Source: Nereocystis luetkeana
Lineage: Eukaryota; Sar; Phaeophyceae; Laminariales; Laminariaceae
DNA length: 64,000 nucleotides
Direction of reading: 5' to 3'
Assembly: GCA_031213475.1 (NCBI GenBank)
Contig: JARUPZ010000016.1
Location: forward strand, 9,564,270 to 9,628,269
How positions within the stretch are numbered: position 1 is the stretch's first letter; every line of letters begins with the position of its first letter. The position numbers were made by a program, and so were the translations under genes. Positions 12,216 to 23,600 of the stretch are shown one piece after another. The notes under the pieces are model-generated. The model ran no database searches and was not told the origin of the DNA. It was given only the letters and a program-made list of their open reading frames with translations.

Positions 12216-15200
12216 TGGTATATATACAGGAGTGCAATATACCGGGTATATATGTTGGTTTATGTACCCCGTATTCGGTAGGTCCCCAGTTGAGGAGAGC
12301 CTCGTCAGCTATTAAATAGGACATATTGGGCCCAAAAGTACCCCCCCTACCGCACTGCAGAGGCATACACCGCACTGTAAAGGCTTAGATGGGTCCACGT
12401 AAAAAAGTGCGTAGGATAGATAGTCAGGGACCGCAAGAAAATGGGAGGTGCAGTAGATTTCCGGCAAAAAACAAGCACACGGGAGTGTGCAGTGCAACGC
12501 ATAGACACAACGTGCCATGTACTCTTTGCGCGCGGGCGGGGGGGGGGGCGGGGGGGGACAAGGGTAGCGGATTACATGGCTCGCCCTTCACTTGCGCCGA
12601 ATGTTGATAAATACCAGGGCTTTTCGCGGGTCAGGTCAAACCTCACGGGTCGGGTCGGGTCGGGTCGGGTCAGCTGACCCGACCCGACCCGCGATTTTTT
12701 TTAGGTATGCTGACTTGACCCGACCCGACCCGCGAGATTTTGAAAGCCTCTTGACCCGACCCGACCCGACCCGACCCGTGAGATTTGAAAATCTCTTGAC
12801 CCGACCCGACCCGACCCGCGAGATTTCGAAACCTCCTGACCCGACCCGACCCGACCCGCCACTTTCCGACTGACCCGTGAGACACGGGTTTCATGCGGGT
12901 CGGGTCACCTTGACCCGCGAGACCGTTTATCTTGACCCGAAGGTTCGACCCGCGGATCTGGCCCGTGCGTGGGCACTTCAAAAACAATTTAGTGTTCATT
13001 TGACTGCCCCGGAGCGATGTATGACCTGGCTGTAGTAGGTATGAATGGATGCGGGCATGCGTATATGAATTTGGCGGTGTTTTAATGTCTGAATATGATG
13101 CCGAAGGGGTGTTATGGAGTATTGGTACGAGATAAGCCTTTGGGTAAGAGAGCGGGAAGTTATTCAAGTGTCGGGTCCGCGAGCCGAATGCGCGGGTCCG
13201 ACCTGCGGGTCAGCAAAAAATAACTCGCGGGTCATGCTGGCCCGACCCGCGAGTGACCCGCTTCTCGCGGGTCATGACCTGACCCGACCCGTAAGCTTTT
13301 CATCACCTCTTGACCCGACCCGACCCGACCCGTGAGATTTGAAAAACTCTTGACCCGACCTGACCCGACCCGCGAGCTTTGAAAAATTCTTGACCCGACC
13401 CGACCCGACCCGTGAGATTTTGAACACTTCCTGACCCGACCCGACCCGACCCGTGACATTTTGAACATCGAGTGACCCGACCCGCGGGTCGGGTCATGAC
13501 CCGCGAAAAGCCCTGATAAATACATATCGTTTCGCACGCAGGCAGGCAGGCAGGCAGGCAGGCAGCGAAAACTAACTGGCCATTGATCCTGCGGGGTCGT
13601 CGTCTCCCCCTCCCGTTTCTCTCAAGCGCATCTTGAAAAAAAAACTTCCATGATGAAAAAAAAAACAGAAAAAAAAAACAAAAACAAAGTCAAGGATAAA
13701 GCTGCGAGCTTCGATCAACGACTGCCTCAAAATCTCCGAAAGTACCGATAACGCCAACGCTCCAGCGCAGCAGCGAGCATCAAGACTCGCACCTGCACGA
13801 AGGCGAACTGCTGTCCCATGCACTGGTGCATCCCGGCGCCGAAGCCCAAGTAGGCGAAGGGCTGCTTGTGCTCCTCTCTATCCGGCCCGAAGCGGTCTGG
13901 GTCGAACTGGGATCGTCACAAACAAAACAACGTCGACGAAAAAACAGTGGGAGGCGGCGGCCGGGGGGGAGGGGGGGGGGGCTGTGGCATCGGCATAGTC
14001 CCCTTCGCATCACGGTATTACCGAGGCCATCTAGTAGAACTGTGGTTAGTTAGCCAAGCCCAACAGAAACGCTTGCTACGGGTGAGTCCGTGCACGAACA
14101 TACACGATACAGCAGTGGTCGCGATATAGTGCCGATTGAGTAGCGTTATAGTGCCGATTGAGTAGCGATTGAGTAGCGTTGTAGTGTCGATTGAGTAGCG
14201 TTATAGTGCCGATTGAGTAGCGTTATAGTGCCGATTGAGTAGCTTTATAGTGCCTGGTATACCGCTGTCGTGCTTGTGAAACCGCTTGACTTCTACCTTC
14301 TACACGACCAACCAGTGTGGCAGTATGGTGTTGGTAGTGTCGATGGCCGTTATAGTGACGATCATGTCGGCTGGCGCATTCCACACCGGCACTATAGAGG
14401 GACCACTATTACGGGGGAACATAGTAAATAGGACCAAACATTAATAGTAAAAATACGGACATATATACGTTTTTGTGTGTACCATAGGTCCTATTAACCA
14501 TGGCCCCCCGTAAATACTGGAATGGACACACACAAAACAAACACCCGGGAGCTCCCAATCCCACAGAATCGTTTGATATGGGCCAGTCAGTCAGAGGTCA
14601 GAGGACGAACACAGGCGACGACGTACACCACAGATACGTAGCAGTAGCGCTTGTCGTCCGCAAACACAGCACAACACTCGAGCACATCGCCAGCAAAGAG
14701 ATTCTAAAATTGGCGCCCTCCTCCCCCGACGCGAAAAAAAAACAAAAACAAAGCAAAAAAATGCGAGAGCTTTTGACGGCGCAACAGTTATCCATGTATT
14801 CCTGCTGTGTAAAGCATACCACGCCATACTCACCAACCCCTCATTACATCTCCACTCCTAGAATATAAGATCAGACGGTAGGAGATAGGGTTGCGTTTTA
14901 AAAGTCAAGTACTCTAATTTCAACCATTTTGTTGAAGCTTGCCCTCCGCACTTCCTGCTTCCCAGGCGGTCTCCGATGTCGAACGAGATTCGAGGTCGAT
15001 ACACTAGCGATAAAACATAAACAAAAAGGACGATCATACTCGATACGACCTCGATATTTGATAGATATGAAGCCTTCGGCCAATATCTGCACAAAAACAC
15101 GGGAGGGGTGCCATGGGATGGAGGGCCGCAAAACACGATGTTCGATATGATACTCGAAATCCCGATTATTCAGTATATCGAAATCCCGATATTTCGGTAT

Positions 15201-17573
15201 ATCGAAATCCCGATATTTCGATATATAGAAAGTCCAACATATGGAAACTTTCGATACGATATCCAACACAAGGCCTCACCTTCTCGGGGTCCTCGAACAC
15301 GTCCGGAAGGCGCATGGCCACGTACGGGGAGGTCCCGACGTAGTGCCCCTTCGGCACCGTGTAGCTCCGGCCCTTGGAATTCACGGTGAAGTCCTTCTTC
15401 GCCATGCGGAGGAGGAGAACCTTCGAAGAAGTTTCGCGGGGCAGGGAGCGAGCGGCAAGGCGGGGGGGGCGTGGGGTAGTATCGCATACCGATAAGAGAA
15501 CACCAGTACTGTATGTAGTGCTTACGACTCCGCGCAGCCTCGAAAACGGTTGACAGCCCACACTGCTGTTGGGTGTACTCGTGAAATCGGTGTCGAGATG
15601 GATATGAAACGGTAAGAAGGGATACGTAGAGAGAACAGGCGTGTCTATCTGTATTTCTCTTTGATGCTTCAGAGCACCACGAGGTGCCGATCAGGCACTC
15701 CATAGCGACACGAAATAATACGTGTACACGTACGTACCTTCGGAGTCCTAGCAATATGGGCATCCATGCATCAGCACCCATTCTACAAACCAATTCATGA
15801 ACACCCATTCTATAAAAACCCATCCCGGCCCAGTCCTTCACACCAGAGTCAGTGCTGAACATGGTTGACAGTCCGGTTCATTCCGAGAATTTTCCCGGGC
15901 GGTCGGGATTGGGGATACGATATAGGTTGGAAAAAATGGGCTCGTAGTCTTAATTAACCCTCTTACTATTACGAGGGACCATAGTAAATAGGACCTACCT
16001 GGTATGATGTAACACAAAAAATCTAGATATTTACCTACTTTTACTAAAAATAGTAGGTCCCCTATTCACTATGGTCTCTCTTATTACTGCGAAAATGACT
16101 CCGCGCCAACTCCAAGTAGTTTATCCCCCTACATCGTGGGTGCAGCTCAAAAAGGGTCCAACTCAAGCATAGTCCTATTGAGTTCGTCCATGTCGTGGGC
16201 CATAGCAGCCAAAATATATACAGTGAGTGGCGAGCAGTCGGGAGCAAGACACCAAGAACGAGACGCACCAGAGGCGGGTACATGCGGAGGGTCTCGCGCA
16301 TGCAGTTGTGCAGAAGGTCCATCTCGCCCAGGTGCTCCCAAGTAAGTGGCGTGTCTGGGTCCTTGAGGACCGTCTGCTGCTCTTCCAGGAGCCGGGCCAG
16401 CAACTTGGGGTCCCTGAGAAAACCCGGGTTTCGAAGTTTCAAGGGCGTTTCGGGTAGAGGTGGCAGGTGGGAAGGTTGGCAACGGGAGTGAGCTTGTTTG
16501 GTTTGTCAGACGGATAAATGGAAGTGCCAATTCTCGCAACCGGTTTTCAAATGAAAGAGGGCCGGTAGTCTAGGCAAACCAATACTACTACGAAAACTGG
16601 GTTTCCTAGCAAGGCATGAAACGTTGGAAGCCGGCATTCGTCTAACGTCACCGGCTACTTGACTTGAACAGGTTTAGGTTTGCATTTGCTGGTGGCGATT
16701 TCAAATATGGGCGTGTACACGTGCACACTTTACGAGTACCGCCGGTTTATATGTTGGCGTTGCTGTGGTATAAACATGTCTAAAGCTTCGACGCTACTCG
16801 CAGGCAGATGCACCACAACGTTTGCGCATCGCCGATAACCCATAAGGCTGCCCCAACAGCACACCCGTGACTGCCAACGACCTCTATAACCTGCCAACAA
16901 TCCAACTGAAACCCAAGGCAGATAACGGAAACACAACAAGGTGCGAAACGCCTACATAGTGACGTGGAAACCCTGACGACGAGGGGAAGGACAGGCTCCA
17001 ATCCATTCTACTCGCAACTATTTCGGCATGAGTGGTCGTTGTAAGATACTGAAAGTAGCCTAATTGGGCTGATTTTCGAGCATCGCAGCAAAATTGTAGA
17101 ACGATTGGGGGGGAAACTAGGGAGCGTATTTGCCCAGCATGATCATTTTCCAGTAAAAACACACAAAAACAACAAACCAAACAGCAGAATGGATGAAGAG
17201 TCTAGGGGGGAACAACAAACCATCAATCGACAAGCAGCACAGCACCCCCACTTCGTGCCGCTTTTCGTTACCTGGAGGCGAGGAGAGAAGTCCACGTGGA
17301 AGTGATGGAGGAAGTGTGCTGGCCGGCGAAGAGGAGCGCGATGAGCAAGCCCACGATCTGGTCGTCCGTGTTAACGGTGCTGTCCTTGTACTTCATGTCG
17401 ACGAAAACCTGTGCCGATTACCGCCCGCGTGTTTCCAGGTTCGTCAGCATGAGCGAAGCAATGAGAGGCTGATGTACCTACCGCCACATATACACTGCCT
17501 TCATGCCCAAGGACTCACGACTTTAAGATAACGTGATCACAAAGATGACAACAACAACAACAACAACAACACC

Positions 17574-17641
<68 letters not shown>

Positions 17642-20600
17642 ACATTAAACAAATCAGCACCAAACGCGGAATCGCCTCACAATAACCCGCGGTGTGTCGA
17701 AAAGCGGCCTACAGTAGTTAGCGCCGCTCCCGGGCACGTGTGAACTGCGAATACCCCTTATGGTACCCTTGTAGCAAGACGTGAGCAACACCCCTTGCCC
17801 ATTTATATTATATATATATATATATACATAGCGCCGACAGACCACATCAGCTCGACGGGACGGACAAACATTTATCGGGGAGTTGCCTGCTATATCCGGA
17901 TCTGACCGCGATTTTTATTGCGCACGACTGCCTGGAAAAAAAGTTCGTTCTGTTTACGTCGGCGGCTGCTATTATTGCCGTATCACACGGGTGATAAGAT
18001 AAACACCGGGTGATAAGATAACACATGGGTGATGAGATAAACACCGGGTGATAAGATAAGACACCGGGTGATGAGATAAGACAGAGGGTGATGAGATAAC
18101 ACACCGGATGATAAGATAACACACCGGTTGATAAAAATAACACACCCCTTAGACGAAATTCCGAGTCGACTTTCTCCGGAACAACGGGGGCACAAAACAA
18201 CCACATTGGAGAATGGCGATTGGGAAGATCTCATCCACATGTTTGCATGGAGAAAACTCGCTCGGCGTATTCAGTACGCCCTTCCCGTTGTCTAGAAGAA
18301 TAAGCTTGGAAAATCGTCCGAGGGGGGTGTGCTACCTTATCACCCTAGTGTGATACGGTATACAAACAACCATAGTGACGGCTGCCGACGCAGTGTCAAT
18401 CAAGCAACAGGAGGTCTAGTTTTTTGTACGCCGATCTCCCGCAACAAAAACACCACCAAATGATGTCGTGCATATTCCTTGACAATCAAAACATAAGGCG
18501 GGTCGGTGTGACGTCGTCGTTACGGTCGGTACCTGCAGGAGGTCGGTCTTCTCGACAGTGGATGAGCCAGAAGCCTGCTCCGCCCTCCGGTTCCTGATGA
18601 CCGAAGAGAGCAGGGTCACCATCTCCTTGCGAGCCTGATACACAAGACATCAACAACACCACACATGAGAGGTAAAATGACAGATCCAAGTATCACACCC
18701 CGCTTGCTAAATATGAGTTTTCGACGAATATTTCGATCTCACAGCTTAAGAATTAGGTGTTTTATTAAAAAAAATAAAAGTCTACCAACACAGCCACACA
18801 GGACTGCACACCTTTGAAAACGTAGCACTACAGGAGTTGCTTCGTGATCCCCCTATATATAGGCCCCTATATATAGGCCGTGTTTTTACGCTGACTAGAG
18901 TATCCGACGGGTAATACTAATATATTACCGGCCAGACTGCACAGACACTTCGAGGAACACGTCACCGAAAATCAACCTAGGACATATTTTGAAGTGGTTC
19001 AAATGGACAGGAGAGCAACTAAACGCGACCGTGAAGACCGGCGCTGAAGCGGGAGAGCGTCGGAGGGGGCGAGAGAGCATGCGAGAGAGAGAGGGAGAGA
19101 GAGGGGGGGGGGGGGACAAGAGGATAGGATGGAAGAGAGAGTGGGGGAGAAGAGCCGAGCCTGTCGGTGCATCTGTGTGGGTTAGCCTGGTACGCCCTTC
19201 CATTTTTCAGCAATCCCCTCCGCCTCCCTCTCTCTTTCCGTCGCCACACGATCTGTTTCCTTTCGACAACACGTCGCACCCCCGCAAAGACTGCTGCCGG
19301 TCGAGCGTTATGCTCTCAACAATTTTGGACTATTGACACCCGTAGTGCGCAGTAGCCACCGAATGAAGCGGCACAAAAAAGGGGGCCCAACAGGAAAGAA
19401 TACCACCGATGTATCGCATGTATTCGCAGGGTGAACGAACGACGGGAGCCATCTGCTACCCGAACGAAAAAAACACACACACAAAACAGAAACCAGTATC
19501 CATTTTTTTTAGCTGGAAAAACGTCAAGACGAACCCACACGGGCATCCATCCTTCCTCTCTCCTCTCAGCGCAGCAAAAAAGCAGGCCAGCAAAAATGGC
19601 AAAGACCGATCCGCAGAGGAATACCCCCCCCCCCTTCCGAAGCGCAAGAGGCAAGCCAGCAACGAACAGGGTGAGGTAAAGACTGGTGCAACCCTCACGC
19701 TTTTAGTAGGGCAGTCCCGTTTTGCAGAAAAAATACTTGGAATTACGGTCAGATATATGTATCAAGTGCAAAAATGTGCGGCACTGAAAGGGTTAACGCG
19801 TCACACGCACCTTACCGCCTCTGAAGTGGGCTGGGACAGGGGCGAACGAAAATACAACCACATGCCGAAACAAAAAAGAAAACACACACACACACGAACA
19901 AAAAAACACGACCCAAGAACAAACCAACGACGGTAAAGCCAACCCGTTATATCTGTAGAGAGACATCCCTCTTCCTCCCCATCCGAAAAAGCAAGCCAGC
20001 GACGCACGGCACATGCTAATGGTGAGACGCACCTTGTCGCGTCTGAAGTGCGCGGGTACCGGGGCGTGGGGCAGGAACACCGACAGCGGGGTCATGCCCT
20101 CGTCCAAGTCGTGGAACAGCCGAGCCACCTCCTCGAACAGATTCTCGCGCACGTCGTCTCCGTGCAGGCATCGCGAGGCCGTCAGGATCGTCAGCTCGGA
20201 CAGAGCAGAGAGCAGGTCGATTTCACCCTGTTCCAAAACGAAACACAAGCAAGCGGGACCAGAAACGAGACAGATGCGCAGCAGGCGCCAGCGTCACAAC
20301 ATCACCTTTTTTTTGCTTTTGGGAGAGGAATGAACTAGGTCCGGCAGCAAAAACGAGGCTATGAACGCAAGGCTTTTAATGTCACAACGACGCAGACAGT
20401 TTTTTTTAGGATGGAGGATACCAGACATGAGGCAAGACGCGAGCACGCGCCACAACGACACTGTCAGCCCGAGAGAGGGGGTCGATCGGATCCCGATTGG
20501 TCCGGAGGCTGAACTGTCGTTTGGACCCTTGGGTGCGAACGCGAGCAGCGTGGTGCGCCCGGTGAGGTACCGAGGGCAGATTTTTTGGGCGTCTAAATCG

Positions 20601-23600
20601 AGACAGGCCATTCGTCCACATACTACACATGAAGTACTCTCCCTATCCCCTACAAGGGAAGCACATCGAAGACATCGTCGGGGGGAGGGTCGACGGATCA
20701 AGTGGGACGGCACGTGCGAGAGGCGTGACAGGAACCCGCCCATGTGCGTATCTCTCTGCGTGTGATGAACGGACGAGGCGATGGTACAGTAGTAGCAAAG
20801 GCGTTATCGCGTATACACGAGGTGTCGCCCGAGAAAAGGCCTACGGAGTCGCTTTCACTTGGCGTCGCGACGGCGTGCCGGCGTCAGCCGCGGAGCCCTT
20901 GTTTGTAAGTACACGAGACATTGCCGGAGGTATTCATGTACAGGTATGTAACGACACTGTCCCCGGACGGCGAGAACAAATAAACTCCACCAACCATGGC
21001 ACATCGTATCGAATACGTCTTTGCCCTCCATCACCTTGTCGCAACAAAAACGTAATATTTTTGCGCTGATGCCGAACGAGACAAAAACGTGAAGAAGAAA
21101 AAAAACGCACACATACATAGTCGCTGTCTCTCCGCTTCTTAGTGATAATTCTTCGAAGACTCTCGCTCACCGAGGCACCCCACGACTTCAGGAAATTGCG
21201 CGTCTCCTTCTCGATCATCGGCACGTACGACTTCAGCCGCGCCGTGCGCAGGCCGTAGGCCATGTGCTGCATCTGCTGGTTGCGTTTTTTGGGGTCCGCG
21301 GCGTACACCACGTCCGCCCCGAACACGGGCTTGGTGTACCGCCCGTACACTTCGTTCTGACTCATGGTTTCGTCCTGCGGCGATCGCGAGGCGAGTGCTT
21401 CTTCGGTTAACATGACAGCTGAACGCGAGGCGAGTGCTTCTTCGGTTATGACTTGACGACTGCGGTTATAACATCGATAGCGTTAAAATGCTCGCTTGTC
21501 TGATTCGACGCATGTTGCTGTGTTTTTTTGTGCGCGAGCTCGGCCACGACACTATTGCATGCCTTTGCATAAAAGCTCGCAATGCTGGAAACACGTACGG
21601 CTACACTTACGCAGTATTTCGAGGTAATTGCGCGTGTGCCTTGTGATACTTCCTCCCTGCAAAGCACGTACGGCTACTCTTACGAAGTACTTCGAGGCAC
21701 TTGTACGTCTACCTTGCGTTGATGGAAGTATGCATCATGCATCGTACATTTCTACATGGTAGACGAGCAGGTTGACGAGCCCCTACAAACACGAAACTCC
21801 GCAAAAGTATCAGGGCCACGTGCGCGTTGTCTTCACATGAAATCGTCCTTTCTACCCAGCTTCATCAGTACACCCAGTGTCCGTTCTGATTCCTTGTCCT
21901 AGAGAGATACTGCGTACGCACAACCAGATGAATCCGCGAGAGCAAGGCAAGGCAGCGGCGCGATCATGTACGTGCTCGTAACCAAAACTCTACACCGCCC
22001 GTGCAACAGGCACGCAAAAAAACTAGAAATGCTGCTGCTATGTATTATGCTCCTGTAGCTGCACGGCCAACTCATGTCACTGGCGTTGTTTTTCTGTGTT
22101 GTGCTCGCTACGAATAGGCATTAGGTTCGTCGTAAACACTTGGGACATGTCTCGCGGGCGTTTCGTTTACCTTTTCACAATCAACAATCGGCAGGCGAGA
22201 GGAAAAAGTGTTCCGTGCGAAGGCTGCTGTGCCGACTGCGTACTTGCGTATTTATCGTCAACTCACGTTGAGCTTGAAAAACGGCGCCTGCGCCTCCGGA
22301 CCGACGAGGAAGGTGATGTTCTTGCCCATCATTGGGACGGTGAACACCGCTCCATACCTGCCATGACCCGAGGCAGTGTACACAGTGCAAATCAACTCAT
22401 CAGCAGGAGTCTTTCACATGGTGCACATGGATGCATCCATCGAGCAACAACACGAGGCAGAGTAACGGCAGCAACAGGAGCCGTGTACGCATCGTGTAAC
22501 AGCACGAGGCAGAGTAACCGCAGCAGCAGGAGGCTTTCGTATTGTGCGTGCATCGTGTAGCAACATGGGACAGAATCACGGCATCAACAGCAGTATCTCA
22601 TACCTTGGTATGGTGCGGTGCATTAATTGTGCCGCACACGAGGCACTCCACAGCAACAGGGGGGTAAGGTCTATGCCGTGCCACACAAGAGGCGCATCAA
22701 CCGGAGTCTTCCACACGGTATTAGTCCATGCACACCGTGTTTGACAACACGAGGCAACAAGAGTCCTTCGCACGGTAAGTGTAAATACATGCATCGTGCA
22801 ACAACAAGGCATTACCGCAGTAACAATAGATTCATACCGTACATATGCCTCACACACACAAACAGTTTCCACGGCAACAAGAGTCGAGAGCGTTATCACA
22901 AGGTGCATGCATCGCTCGCTTGTCATTCTACTACAATATGTCCCGTTTTTTAGTGTGTACTTGAGCACTTGGATCCTAGACGTCAACTTTCGCGCCGGGC
23001 CACCCAATGGAAAACCCCGATGTGCCTTCTAGTATTTATTTTCCATCGCATCCATCATCTTCGCCCGTTTGGTACCTGCCCCTCCAAGTCGTAACTCAGA
23101 TCCGGGGTCATATATTACGGGTGGCCATAGTAATCAAGACCCATCATTGACACAAAAAAACTGCATATTCCAGTACTTCTACTAAGCATATTTGGTCCTG
23201 ATAACTCTCTTCCCCCGAAATAGAAGGCTTTTTCCCCCCCTCTCCACCACCGATATGCGCCTTGCATTTTTATTTCGAGAATGGTTCAGCCCTTTCCTTC
23301 CTCGTCGGCTCGCGCCGAAGCGTGCCTAGCCACGCTACGACAGTAGTACAGTATACTTGAACCTGATGGAACTTTAAATCCGCACGTACCCTCGACTATT
23401 TAATACTACTAGCGCTGCTGTAGATTTAGACACGAACTGAACAAAAAATTCTCCATGCATTTGTATCGTGAAAATGCAGCTCTTTATAGGTACCAGGTAT
23501 GCGGTTGGTCGGAGCCCCTAACGAACGCGCCTCGTTCAGAGTTCATGGCGCAGTCGTTTGTTTTGTCGATTGAGGTATTGATGTCTGTCGACGACTCGGA

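Noticed and set aside
12670-13540. Open frames rich in GSGRVGS or TRPDP
   Set aside because: These are frames of the GACCC repeat inside the hAT element and carry no protein signal.
13793-13906. Abnormal CYP51 haem loop ([10 protein letters not shown])
   Set aside because: The position usually Arg or His before the ligand (FxxGx[R/H]xC) is His, as expected for CYP51; the other changes are tolerated in the family.
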